From Arenicola marina (taxonomy: Eukaryota; Annelida; Polychaeta; Arenicolidae), in assembly GCA_964019135.1 (NCBI GenBank), contig OZ025249.1, positions 35,167,759 to 35,231,758 on the forward strand: a DNA stretch of 64,000 nucleotides, in the 5' to 3' direction. The notes under the pieces are model-generated. The model was not told where the DNA came from. It searched no databases and saw nothing but the letters and a program-made list of their open reading frames with translations. Below, one piece after another: positions 11,066-24,254 of the stretch (its first letter is position 1; every line of letters starts with the position of its first letter). Position numbers and translations under genes: made by a program.

Positions 11066-13860
11066 AAAACAACCACTCGTGACGTCATGTTGTGTCATCG
11101 TCGCACCTGACGCATCGAAAGCCTCTTCTATTTCTAGTTTACTATGAAATTTCTAGTCGGGTAGATCCAGGGTTTGTGGTTGGGGAAGGGCACGAACCGC
11201 GATTTTATGACCGCCCTCGGTCTCCCCTATTACCGCCTCCCCTCCGCCTCCCCACTCGGCCCCACTGAATCCGCGTCCGGCGTCAAGCAATGAAGTCAGA
11301 TGGAGCGTGGGATTCCGTGTGACGGTAAAACGTGCATACGGTTGAGTCGCGTACAGCCGAATGGAGGCCTAGATCTAATGGGTTCTGTTTGCCAAAGCTT
11401 AATAGGTCGGCTATAAAATGAGGATGATGTGGATACTCTGCACGCAGCTGGCTGTGCCATTGCGTGATTCACGCAATCAGCGAGTCGGAGCAGAAATAAT
11501 CCCGTTTGCTCCTCCTGGAGAAGCCGACGGACATCCCATTGGGAGGCTAAAGAGAGACGACGCCTCTGTGTATTGACCATCTCCGATAATGATAATAGCA
11601 CAGGGCCTCCTGGAATGATAATAGCACAGGGCCTCCAGTTAAGGCAATCTACGGGTAGCCGTATATTTGCATGGTGGTTGCAGTTCTACGCAGTCGGTTA
11701 GAAGGTCTTAATGATTTGATATCCGAGATGGGCAAGCCCCCAAAACAACAATGCCCCTCCAGAGTTCATGCGGTTTACAATCCAGATAATGCATTGATCC
11801 TCAACTGACCTTTACCGGTCTGTCTCCATACTTCGCGTGCTTGGTGTCCTTGCGTCCTCAGGATAAGGTTTCAAACCTTTGTCGATATTGCCCCGCTGCA
11901 AGGCACGGCGGTCTAGCTTGACCCTTCCCCCCACCCATTCATACCCAAAGCCCATCCCCTCTCTACCATGGCTTGTCCCGTCGCCGAAGGATTCGTTTGT
12001 TTCCGTTACCACAGAGCCATTGGCTCATTTGGCTCATCGCTTGATGTAACGGCCGCTATGCCAAGAGCAGCGCTGAGAAACTAGAGGCTACTTCGTTTCT
12101 TGCCCCCCCCCAGAGGACGCTGTGCTCGCGACCGGCGAGTATCAATCTCTCAGCCCGATACTTGAACCCAGCGGAAGAGTCCTTTCCCTGCCGTGCTAAA
12201 GATCACCCCATGAGTGATGCCGCTGCAGCGTGATCTCGTTCGCCTGAGAGGGAGACATGGCTCTTCCCGAGGGTCTAAAGCACTTTCGAAAGCCATCCTT
12301 TCCAACGTCCTTACAAGTCCGTGTAGCGCCCTGTGTCCTACAAATCCTGCTACAATTTCCTTTCTTACAGTTCCATGAATTGATAATTTGGCCATTATTG
12401 TTTCCGCCATTAGTGGCCCCAACGAATATTTGTTCAAACGTTTATTTCTGATCCACCCTAAAGGTTCATGGTGCTTCATATTATCCGCATAGAATGTTGC
12501 ATATGTATTTGTTTAGACAATATGGTAAGATATGCTGTCAGACTATGAAGCGCAAAGGACCGATCGAAATAAAAGTCGAGCCAAATACATGCCTTGCTGT
12601 AATTAGACATATATGTTTTAAATTACCATTTGCACGCAAATCCTCCATATCTGTCTGACAAATAGTATAAATCGCCCTTGTCCACCCCAGTGTCTTCTGG
12701 GTAACAACTTAGAGCGCATGAGCTGGGTCCACATTGACTCAACATCTACTCAGCGATACACGCCTGACCCGCCCACTTTCATTCCAAACCACAACGTGAC
12801 ACAAATTACCCCTTGCCGTCCGCCTAACAATGTCTGTCGTGTGTCAGACTGACGTAATCATGACCTGGCGACATCCGGCCAGAGGCGGTAGTGCCCATAG
12901 CACGCCCCCTATCGGCAGCGCCGTGTGTCGGTAAGATATTTACATTAATATATGGCATTACAATTATGGCATTACAATTATGTCATTACAATTATGTACA
13001 CGTGATGACGCAGTTAAAGGGCACTTGATATCCGAATATAACCGGTTCGCAGTCATAACTTTTGTAGACAGAAAAGACAAAATTGGTACGCTGGTTATAA
13101 TCATACGACGACAAATATATGTATTTTTATATAAACTTCACCATAAGGTTTATTTTGTTTTCCACATACTTAAAGCGAGTCTTACCACCCTCTTTATTTA
13201 TAACAAAAGATGCTCTTCGTCCTGTGTCTTGTCGAGTCACCTGATCAGTCTCTAAGACCACCTGGCGGTAGGCGCTGGACACGAACCAGTCCACCATCGT
13301 CACATTATTTGCTCGTTTGATAGTACCATTGACCATAAACAACCTCAAAATGGCCGCCATACGGCCGACCGCAGCGCCACCTCTCCCAGTGTGGGCGCCT
13401 CCTGGCGGAGGAATGCACCCGGGCTGCCCTGTCAAAGTAATAAAGTCCGCGGCTTTCAAGTCACCCAACGTTACGCGGAGAGACGAGCTGTAAAACTATC
13501 CCTGAACCGACTCAATAAAAGATATGATTGCAGTTTGCTATAGAGGACGATGGGCATGGAGAGCCTTTGATGGCCATCACGGCAACACACTGACTGGCTG
13601 GCTGGCTGGCTGGCTGGTGGAGGGTCATTACTGCCTGAAGCCATTGGCGGCTAGGGCGGCGGCCGCAGTCGTTATTGCCCGACGTCTGGAGCAGCTGCCG
13701 CATGGCCGTGGCTTGTGATTGATGCCGTGGAGCTGTGCTATGGGCGGTGCCTGGTCTACAGGACCGGGGCCTGGCCCAGCTATGTAACCCTCGGCCCTCT
13801 AAAGTGTCATCCAGGCGTTGAATGAAATGTCATTACCAGAGGTGAACCGACATGGAAGCA
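11066..13860. other. no recognised gene; small tandem duplications
   Basis: Contains a 23-nt tandem duplication at 11588-11634 (AATGATAATAGCACAGGGCC), a 15-nt repeat x3 near 12953-12997 and a CTGG microsatellite at 13590-13617. Open frames of about 100 codons (for example 11296-11601 on -) match nothing I know. Confidence 0.45.
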
Positions 13861-13892
13861 ACTCATAAACAGTTTCTCCCCTTACAAGATGG

Positions 13893-13955
13893 AATTGGGG
13901 TGGGGTGGGGTGGGGTGGGGGTGGGGTGGTGTGGGGTGGGGTGGGGTGGGGGTCG
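13893..13955 (+). repeat. GGGGT tandem repeat
   Basis: Repeated GGGGT/GGGGTG units, dense enough to allow G-quadruplex formation on the + strand. Confidence 0.85.
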
Positions 13956-13959
13956 GGTG

Positions 13960-15340
13960 CCTTAGGGAGTGGAAGCCCACCTTTCTATAATATGGCACAC
14001 CTGCACTCATTGTTTCATTGTCGGGGCCGCATTTTATTTTTGCCATACATTTGTCTCCTGGGATCTCCTCTAAGATTGAGTGGCATGCGGCCTGTTCTGA
14101 CTGCAGTTTATAATCGACGGATGTGGGGTGAGCTGGGAATAGTTCAACGATTCAGCGTCAGTTTAGTATACAGTTAATAATAATAGAAAAAATATCTTAT
14201 TTGTGCTAAAAATGTCTTTACAATCACACGATGAAGAAATATGATCAAACGATCATTTCGGTCATGTCGTCCAATTAGTGACAAGACTAACGTTGTTAGA
14301 CAAAATTGTGCCCTAGACCATTACGAATTCCTTTCTGACACATTTCTCTGTAATATTATATATTCACTAAAAGGCGTCACAACGAGTAGAGATCAGCTTT
14401 TGATATTGCATAAAACTCTGGGCACAAGACAAACAGCAGATGCCAAAAACGATATCAAAATATGGAAACTTCCTGCGTGGCATATGGTGGATAACGCAAC
14501 TCGAGAATCCATATTGGATGTGGCTGAACAATAAGTCACCTATTGAGGAGTTCTTTGACAGCTTGAGATCCATCCCCTGCGACTGGACATTGCTTACTAA
14601 AAAAAGGATTCGTATGACAATCACACGCGGCCCCTCCCTCCCCACCCCCTCCCTCGATCTACCATGTCTCTCTCGTCATATCGCCTGGGTGAGCCCGCCG
14701 CTGACCATATGCATCCCCGGAGCGGAGCCCATGAACCCGGGGAAGCCGTCACTGTCGGCGTGAGGTTCGACAGACAGCGCCTCAGTCATGTCATCAATTG
14801 GCGATTATTGATTCAGTCTAAATGACCGGCGTTTGCCCAACCTCCTCTGACCCTAAGTGGATAAGGTGGCCGGCCGGTTCACCGGCATTATTGATCTTTT
14901 CTGCTTGGTTGTTTTTCAACGTGGATGGGGCAGGCTACTTAGAACACCATAAGCTCTCTCCCCCCCCCTCCCCACCCCCCCATCCTACCTCCCATCCTAC
15001 CTCCCATCCCCTAACTAATCCGCTGGTCGTTCTCTCAAAGCCCCAGCTGATCGTGTCTGAACCCTTTCTCTCGCGTTCAGTGCTTGGCGGGTGGGCAAAC
15101 ACGCTGCTATTGGGTGCCGCCGCCAAGCTCACCGTCACACACTGCCGCGTGATGGGCGTTATGGGGCGGCAGGCGCTAGGTTCTCGGCCACCAAACATGT
15201 AGTGTCCATATATATGCTAAACACCGGGTCAACGGCTGGCTATCAACCACTGCAGGATGTCTAGTCATATAATTTCTGGCCTCTGTGTTGTTGTGGGTGT
15301 TCAGTTTCGACTAGAATCATCTAAAGCGCATCCCATCCTC
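13960..15340. other. no recognised feature
   Basis: No exon-like conserved text. There is a pyrimidine-rich stretch with CCTCCCATCCTA repeats at 14960-15010. Confidence 0.4.
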
Positions 15341-15354
15341 CCCTCATCCGTCGG

Positions 15355-15552
15355 ATAATAATAATGATAATAAATTATAACAATAATAAACATTATTATT
15401 ATAACGATAATAAATATTATTATTATAACGATAATATATATTATTATTATAACGATAAAAAATATTATTATTATAACGATAATAAATATTATTATTATGA
15501 CGATAATAAATATTTTATTATAACAATAATAAATATTATTATTATTGTTATA
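15355..15552. repeat. 24-nt AT-rich minisatellite
   Basis: About eight units of AATAAATATTATTATTATAA plus CGAT. It creates spurious Asn/Tyr-rich and Ile-rich frames. Confidence 0.9.
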
Positions 15553-15559
15553 TAAGAAG

Positions 15560-17950
15560 AAGCAGAAGAAGCGTACCAATAATAATATTTACGTCACAGA
15601 CACCAGGTGGCGTAACAGACGGAAGTGCATTTCCGTTTCTCGGATCATCCAGAATGTATCAAACTATTTCTCCCTTTAAAAAGTTATTCGAACAGTTCCC
15701 GCCGACTCAAAAAAAATCTGCATAGTAGACTGAAATGACAGATTTGCATTCACAGTGTAGAGGTAAGCCTGGCAGAAAATGTACATTTGCTTTACAGCTG
15801 ACCGTATATGTGGGAAGCTATGTGAAATACGTCACAGATTTGTGTGTACTTCACCGATTTATTGCATTATTTTGGATGCTGAGCGGGATCCAGGTCATGC
15901 ATTTAATGTTTACTAAGTGATCCATATAAGCATTTCGTACGCTAATCAGGCCTTAACATGCAACAAAAAATTTTCAGATTCATGCATGATTTTGGCCGGA
16001 AATAACTGTTCGAATAGTTTCAAGTGTTCTCTGATAAACACGTGTTACTTTAATTAACACGGTAGTTAATTGACAAATATATTTTTGACCCCATATCTAC
16101 TCTGATATTACGTTATATAATATACACTATATGTGCTTATGTAAAGAGTGATCAAACTAGGCAGTGGGCAGAGATTTAATCAATGTTGCATGCGTCCCCA
16201 CACCCCAAGATGTTGGCTATTAATGTGCACCTTGTGTTATTCTCAGAAATGGCGTCGTTGCGCCACCAACATAACATACGTCTTATGGCGCGTCCTGAGA
16301 GGAGAGCCAGCCACGTTGCCGTCATTCTAGCTGCAGCTTTTACTATTTGTGACTCAGAAAAGATTACATCCTCTTCTAGGGATTCTCACCGTTTTTGTTA
16401 GTCCGTAGGGTACAGGATGTTGGAGGCTGTTTCGTTAACAAGCGCCTTATGGGGCGGGTGAGTTGGCAATCAACCAAAGCCCTGGCTGGACCGGGATTGC
16501 GCTTCTTATTACGCTGGGTGAGGAAGGGTTTTGTGTGTGTGGGGGTGGGGTGGGGGGGGGGGTTAAAGGCATGGTAAAAACACAGGGATGTGGGGTGGAA
16601 AGTTGGGTGGGGGGGGGGGGGGGCGGGCTTGAGGGTAAAACATAGAGGGCGTGGTAGATAGGGACGGGGTTTGGCAGCATGTGGGTGTGTGGGGGAGGTG
16701 GGGCGGGGGGGGTGGAGATGTCGAGGATTGGCTTCATCGAGGCACCCCTCTAGTCGGCTCCTAAGCCGCGCGGCAGGGAGGGGAGGGGGGGGGGGGAGTG
16801 AAGCCATGACGTCATTGGCCGCGTTGGCTTGTTGGTGGTGGTTGGCTTCAGTCCTGCGTCACCATTGAATACCTCGGGTGGCTCGACGACAGGGCAGGCT
16901 GGCTGCTTCGGCGAACCGACCCCAGGCTATATCGCCGTCCCTGCCTGACTACCTGCCCACCTACCCCGCACCGTCTACCCTCCCTCACCCTGCATGGCCG
17001 GGGCGGCCTCCGCGCTAGATACCAGATACCCGCTGAGGCTGAGGGGCTGGAATTTTCAGACATCGCAAAAAATATTTTTCGCAACGGCTGATTTTTATAC
17101 TTTGTTTCGATCTTCGGTGTGAAAGTCAAAGCTCGCCACTCGCCGGCAAAGAAACCCCGTCGTCTACAATTGACACCATGGTGTTCGATGGCTCCGTTGG
17201 CCTTTCAGTAGCTGGTGGCTGGCGAACCCAGAGGCAGTCCAGACACGTTGCGGCCTGTATGGACTAAACTTACTGTTTATAGCGGTTTAGGGGAGACCGT
17301 CACAAACTTGCGCTTAGCCGCCGGGGCTTGGTAAAGAACTGGCGTGACGAGTGAGCAATTAGAAGACCAGGCAATCACGTTAATTAAGTTAAGGGTAATA
17401 ATTCCAGCCATTGGCGCGGACCATTCAGCCTCCCGGGCGCTTTCGTGTCCCTTTCCTACATATCCTGGATTACCGACGGGATCGACGGAATTACACCAGG
17501 AGGCATAACAAATATGCCCTTTGACAGTTTTCATGGAAATTTACCGGGATATAGATGCGTTGATCCGAAGCGAGTCTCCGTTCATTCGCACGAAAGTTGA
17601 ACGCATTTCAAACCTGAACGGGAATTCGGCTGATTGGCGTACGATATTTTCCGCGGTTCTTTGCTCAGTCAGTGTTATTGTGGTCACGTAGCTTCCGTCA
17701 ATGGAGCGTCCGGCGTGACGAAACACTCACCAGCGCATATTACTAATAAGAACCGTCACAGGCCTATCTGCATGGGACTGTCATTAACGTTATGACTATG
17801 ACTGGAATGGAAGGTAAGGACTCGTTTTAAATACAAGTAGACGTGATTTGGCAATCGCGGTCGTGTTTTACGTGCCAGTATAAGAAATGGTTACTAGGAT
17901 CAACAACTGTTAATTTCACAAGAAACTTAAGATTATATGCAACATGTACT
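15560..17950. other. no recognised gene; G-rich tracts
   Basis: Several G-runs (16545-16625, 16690-16715, 16775-16800) within GT-rich DNA; the reverse strand gives Pro-rich open frames without other support. The rest is unique-looking. Confidence 0.4.
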
Positions 17951-17961
17951 AGAAGAGAGAT

Positions 17962-20900
17962 ATGTACAACAGGACGTGTACCATGACAGTGACAGACTGC
18001 ATGTATCATAACAGTGACAGACAGTACATGTACCATAGCAGTGACAGACAGTACATGTACCATAGCAGTGACACACAGTACATGTACCATAACAGGGACA
18101 GTCAGTACATGTACCATAGCAGTGACAGACTGCATGTATCATAACAGTGACAGACAGTACATGTACCATAGCAGTGACAGACAGTGGATGTACCGTAACA
18201 GGGACAGTCAGTACATGTACCATAGCAGTGACAGACTGCATGTATCATAACAGTGACAGACAGTACATGTACCATAGCAGTGACAGTACATGTACCATAA
18301 CAGTGACAGACAGTACATGTATCATAGCAGTGACAGACAGTGCATGTACCATAGCAGTGACAGTACATGTATCATAACAGTGACAGTCAGTACATGTACC
18401 ACAGCAGTGACAGACTGCATGTATCATAACAGTGACAGACAGTACATGTATCATAGCAGTGACAGACAGTGCATGTACCATAGCAGTGACAGTACATGTA
18501 CCATAACAGTGACAGACAGTACATGTATCATAGCAGTGACAGACAGTACATGTACCATAGCAGTGACAGACTGCATGTACCATAGCAGTGACAGTACATG
18601 TACCATAACAGTGACAGACAGTACATGTACCATAACAGTGACAGACAGTACATGTATCATAGCAGTGACAGACAGTGCATGTACCATAGCAGTGACAGTA
18701 CATGTACCATAACAGTGACAGACAGTACATGTATCATAGCAGTGACAGACAGTGCATGTACCATAGCAGTGACAGACAGTACATGTATCATAGCAGTGAC
18801 AGACAGTGCATGTACCATAACAGTGACAGTACATGTATCATAACAGTGACAGACAATAAATGTACCATAACAGTGACAGACAATAAATGTACCATAACAG
18901 TGACAGACAGTACATGTACCATAACAGTGGCAGACAATACATGTACCATAGCAGTGACAGTACATGTACCATAACAGTGACAGACAGTACATGTATCATA
19001 GCAGTGACAGACAGTACATGTACCATAACAGTGACAGACAGTACATGTATCATAGCAGTGACAGACAGTGCATGTACCATAGCAGTGACAGTACATGTAT
19101 CATAACATTGACAGACAATAAATGTACCATAACAGTGACAGACAATAAATGTACCATAACAGTGACAGACAGTACATGTACCATAACAGTGGCAGACAAT
19201 ACATGTACCATAGCAGTGACAGTACATGTACCATAACAGTGACAGTCAGTACATGTACCACAGCAGTGACAGACTGCATGTATCATAACAGTGACAGACA
19301 GTATATGTACCATAACAGGGACAGTCAGTACATGTACCATAACAGTGACAGACAGTACATGTATCATAACAGTGACAGACAGTACATGTACCATTGCAGG
19401 GACAGTCAGTACATTTATCATAACAGTGACAGACAGTACATGTATCATAACAGTGGCAGACAGTAAATGTACCATAACAGGGACAGACAATACATGTACC
19501 ATAACAGTGACAGACAGTACATGTATCATAACAGTGACAGACAGTACATGTACCATAACAGTGACAGACAGTAATGAACCATAACAGTGACAGACAGTAC
19601 ATGTACCATAGCAGGGACAGTCAGTACATTTATCATAACAGTGGCAGACAGTAAATGTACCATAACAGTGACAGACAATACATGTACCATAACAGGGACA
19701 GTCAGTACATGTACCATAACAGTGACAGACAGTACATGTATCATAACAGTGATAGACAATACATGTACCATAACAGTGATAGACAGTACATGTACCATAA
19801 CAGTGACAGACAGTACATGTTTCATAACAGTGACAGACAGTACATGTACCATAGCAGTGACAGTACATGTACCATAACAGTGACAGTCAGTAGATGTACC
19901 ATAGCACTGACAGACTGCATGTATCATAACAGTGACAGACAGTACATGTACCATAGCAGTGACAGACAGTACATGTACCATAGCAGTGACAGACTGCATG
20001 TATCATAACAGTGACAGACAGTACATGTATCATAACAGTGACAGACAGTAAATGTACCATAACAGTGACAGATAGTACATGTACCATAGCAGTGACAGAC
20101 AGTAAATGTACCATAACAGTGACAGACAGTACATGTACCATAGCAGTGACAGACAGTAAATGTACCATAACAGTGACAGACAGTACATGTACCATAACAG
20201 TGACAGACAGTACATATACCATAGCAGTGACAGACAGTAAATGTACATAGCAGTGACAGACTGCATGTATCATAACAGTGACAGACAGTACATGTACCAT
20301 AACAGGGACTGTCAGTACATGTACCATAGCAGTGACAGACAGTAAATGTACCATAACAGTGACAGACAGTACATGTACCATAACAGTGACAGACAGTACA
20401 TGTACCATAGCAGTGACAGACAGTACATGTACCGTAACAGGGACAGTCAGTACATGTACCATAGCAGTGACAGACTGCATGTATGATAACAGTGACAGAC
20501 AGTACATGTATCATAACAGTGACAGACAGTACATGTATCATAACAGTGACAGACAGTACATGTACCATAGCAGTGACAGACTGCATGTATCATAACAGTG
20601 ACAGTCAGTACATGTACCATAGCAGTGACAGACTGCATGTATCATAACAGTGACAGACAGTGCATGTATCATAACAGTGACAGACAGTACATGTACCATA
20701 GCAGTGACAGTCAGTACATGTACCATAGCAGTGACAGACTGCATGTATCATAACAGTGACAGACAGTACATGTACCATAGCAGTGACAGACAGTACATGT
20801 ACCATAAGAGTGACAGACAGTACATATACCATAACAGTGACAGACAGTGTATGTACCGTGACAGTGACAGACAGTGCATGTACCATAGCAGTAACAGACT

Positions 20901-22525
20901 GCATGTATCATAACAGTGACAGACAGTACATGTATCATAACAGTGACAGACAGTACATGTACCATAGCAGTGACAGACAGTACATGTACCATAACAGTGA
21001 CAGACAGTGTATGTACCGTAACAGGGACAGTCAGTACATGTACCATAGCAGTGACAGACTGCATGTATCATAACAGTGACAGACAGTACATGTACCATAG
21101 CAGTGACAGTACATGTACCATAACAGGGACAGTCAGTACATGTACCATAACAGGGACAGTCAGTACATGTACCATAGCAGTGACAGACTGCATGTATGAT
21201 AACAGTGACAGACAGTACATGTATCATAGCAGTGACAGACAGTGCATGTACCATAACAGTGACAGACAGTACATGTATCATAACAGTGACAGACCGTACA
21301 TGTATCATAACAGTGACAGACAATACATGTACCATAACAGGGACAGTCAGTACATGTACCATAACAGTGACAGACCGTACATGTATCATAGCAGTGACAG
21401 ACAGTGCATGTACCATAACAGGGACAGTCAGTACATGTACCATAGCAGTGACAGACAGTACATGTACCATAGCAGTGACACACAGTACATGTACCATAAC
21501 AGGGACCGTCAGTACATGTACCATAGCAGTGACAGACTGCATGTATCATAACAGTGACAGACAGTACATGTACCATAGCAGTGACAGACAGTACATGTAT
21601 CATAACAGTGACAGACAGTGCATGTACCATAACAGTGACAGACAGTACATGTACCATAACAGTGACAGACAGTACATGTATCATAACAGTGACAGACAGT
21701 ACATGTATCATAACAGTGACAGACAGTACATGTATCATAACAGTGACAGACAATACATGTACCATAACAGGGACAGTCAGTACATGTACCATAACCGTGA
21801 CAGACAGTACATGTATCATAGCAGTGACAGACAGTACATGTATCATAGCAGTGACAGACAGTGCATGTACCATAACAGTGACAGACAGTACATGTACCAT
21901 AACAGTGACAGACAGTACATGTATCATAACAGTGACAGACAGTACATGTATCATAGCAGTGACAGACAGTGCATGTACCATAGCAGTGACAGACAGTGCA
22001 TGTACCATAACAGTGACAGACAGTACATGTACCATAACAGTGACAGACAGTACATGTATCATAACAGTGACAGACAGTACATGTATCATAACAGTGACAG
22101 ACAGTACATGTACCATAACAGTGACAGACAGTACATGTATCATAACAGTGACAGACAATACATGTACCATAGCAGGGACAGTCAGTACATGTACCATAAC
22201 AGTGACAGACAGTACATGTATCATAGCAGTGACAGACAGTGCATGTACCATAGCAGTGACAGACAGTGCATGTACCATAACAGTGACAGACAGTACATGT
22301 ATCATAACAGTGACAGACAGTACATGTATCATAACAGTGACAGACAATACATGTACCATAACAGGGACAGTCAGTACATGTACCATAACAGTGACAGACC
22401 GTACATGCATCATAACAGTGATAGACAATACATGTACCATGACAGTGATAGACAGTACATGTACCATAACAGTGACAGACAATACATGTACAATAACAGT
22501 GTCGGACAGTACATGTACCATAGAC
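17962..22525. repeat. 27-nt minisatellite, about 165 copies
   Basis: Unit of 27 nt with ACATGTACCATAACAGTGAC then AGACAGT. Common variants swap TACC/TATC and TAAC/TAGC, change GTGACAGACA to GGGACAGTCA, or drop 2 to 4 nt. The ACATGT/GTACAT palindromes make both strands look alike. Variants recur in blocks (for example 18890-18990 and 19140-19240), showing higher-order duplication. All long frames here are repeat artefacts. Confidence 0.97.
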
Positions 22526-23145
22526 ATAGTGGTGACAATAGTATGTACCGTAGCATTGACATCACTGATAATGTAATGATTACATTTCCCCTTGTGACAT
22601 ACCGAACACATGAGCTATGGTCAGTAAGATACTTGGTAAGTACGATCTCAGTGTAACATAACAACTTTATCCAATGCGGTAAGATGGCAGGTTTGCCCAA
22701 CAGCAGCATGAATAGGCTTACAGCAACACAGGTAACATAGCAGCTATGTACATTTAGGTGACACAATAACGGTTAAATAACATCACAAAAGTATGTGCCG
22801 GGACCAGTTTCATTGGATCAAGTATCTATTCTCATTTGCCTTTCTCGGTCGAATCGTTTTTCCGTCTCAGCCTGCTGGGCATATGGCTCTAGCATATGGC
22901 CCCCCGGTTTCCATGCCCCCCCCCCCCCCCCCTCCGCCACACACACACACAATCCCTACCTCTGCCGGCGTTGTTTGGTGGTCGGGTATCCACGGCCCCG
23001 AAACATACCCATCGATACCGACATTGATACCGTCCCGTTACCGGGTCAGGTATTGGGGTGAGAGGGGGATTAGTGACCGCCCAGGCCGTCCCATAGCAAG
23101 GACATGCCTTATACACGTCATATGTATACACCACCCACGGGTCAC
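22526..23145. other. minisatellite edge and unique sequence
   Basis: Decayed repeat units to about 22580, then unique sequence with a C-run and CA microsatellite near 22916-22952. No gene seen. Confidence 0.4.
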
Positions 23146-23154
23146 CCGGGCCGG

Positions 23155-23405
23155 CCCGATAGTTCAGTGGGTTCATTAGAGCGCTCGCCCTGAGCGTTCT
23201 GGCCACCTGAGAGCCTCACGGCACGTGCATCGGTGGTTTGCGCCCCACTGTGACCGTGTCTGTGTGGTCGCACGATAAAGATCCCATGTCCTTCTTCGCA
23301 AAGAGTAGGGGGTTACCCCCGGGGACATGGCTCCACTCTCCCTTCCTTCTCCCATTGACGCGATATGACCAAAAGTGGTTAAAGTGTCCTGAATATACAA
23401 CCAAA
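23155..23405 (+). mobile_element. tRNA-derived SINE, copy 1
   Basis: The head has an A-box-like GATAGTTCAGTGGGTT followed by AGAGCGCTCGCCC and a decayed B-box near 23234. The body has GATCGCAGGATGAAGATCCC-type sequence. The tail GGTTAAAGTGTCCTGAATAT and ACAACC is shared with the copy at 24735-24950. RNA polymerase III promoter parts are seen; the family name is unknown to me. Confidence 0.65.
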
Positions 23406-23629
23406 AAGCGAGATTTGCATGCCGTACGAATACTAGTACATATCACATATCACAACCAAATGTCAACATGCGAACCGGCGGGGGCCGCATGAACTGATTA
23501 CTCTTCCGATTTGTTGATGTGATTGAATCACATATTAAATCGAAAACGTTGCTGTTCATGACTGGTGGCCATAGGGGAACACCACATCTCCCGGAAAACG
23601 TAGTTGTTGCCATCAGTAAACCGAAAAGA

Positions 23630-23750
23630 ACTGCTCGGGGATCGAACCTATAACCAACGGTCCGGTGCTCTGCCGGTTGAGCCATCCGGGCTTTACACCG
23701 AGCCATCCGGGCTTTACACCGAGCCATCCGGGCTTTACACTAGACAGTGA
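23630..23750 (-). mobile_element. tRNA-like SINE head with 20-nt triplication
   Basis: On the - strand, TGGCTCAACCGG (A-box) and GGTTCGATCCCC (B-box) are correctly spaced. The start of the tRNA-like part (GAGCCATCCGGGCTTTACAC on +) is repeated three times. It lacks a clean tRNA fold, so it is read as a SINE head rather than a tRNA gene. Confidence 0.5.
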
Positions 23751-23759
23751 TGCGGAGCG

Positions 23760-24235
23760 GAATGTGCCTACCGTTGAACTCCTTCCGTCCTCGCCAAATT
23801 GATTGTGACAGCACCGTTAACATGTGTTGTGTCTGCTCCTATCGACGTGTGATGCAGTAGCCTGGGCGGTATTCATAAACTCCACTTAGCGCACTTAAGT
23901 GAAACATTTATCGAACATTTATCTGGACCATAAACTAGAGCACTGTTCATCTCCCAGGAAGTGTTTTTTTGCTGAATCAGGAAATTGCCAAACTTGTGTT
24001 AAATATTATTTCTGGATTATGAGGTCAGCCGCCGCTATATACGAGCTGTAGAAGCTTGGACGAAGATGTATTTGTTGGTGCGCGACTTGCGCCTTTATGA
24101 GAAATACCGCCCCCTGTGGCGGAGATTGGGGGTCATGGTGTCAACTACTGCGAGCTAGTCACGCACAGACATTGACGGGAGATAAATAACACAGCCGGCT
24201 GGCGTGACAGGTCTCCTACCGTGCTTGACAACTTG
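23760..24235. other. sequence upstream of the tentative PDE10 start
   Basis: No TATA box or clear promoter motif seen. This would hold the 5' UTR and promoter if the start at 24236 is correct. Confidence 0.25.
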
Positions 24236-24254
24236 ATGGTCACGAAGGCAGAGA
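24236..24254 (+). CDS. PDE10A: PDE10 exon 1 (tentative start exon)
   Basis: ATG followed by codons for VTKAE and one extra base, then a good donor (GTAAGA). The single leftover base exactly suits the 2-base start of the next exon and gives MVTKAENLNPD. PDE10A is known to use short alternative first exons. The context before the ATG is not a strong Kozak, and another first exon further upstream is possible. Confidence 0.35.

Noticed and set aside
15301-15579. Ile/Tyr- and Asn/Tyr-rich frames
   Set aside because: AT-rich 24-nt minisatellite.
17962-22525. CRISPR-like array
   Set aside because: Repeats are contiguous with no unique spacers, and the genome is animal.
17827-22656. Many overlapping Thr/Cys- and Ser/Asp/Met-rich frames up to 486 codons on both strands
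   Set aside because: Artefacts of the 27-nt minisatellite; variants that drop 2 or 4 nt shift the frame repeatedly without any sign of selection.
23630-23710. True tRNA gene on the - strand
   Set aside because: A- and B-boxes are present, but I cannot fold a full acceptor stem, and the 5' part is triplicated; a SINE head fits better.
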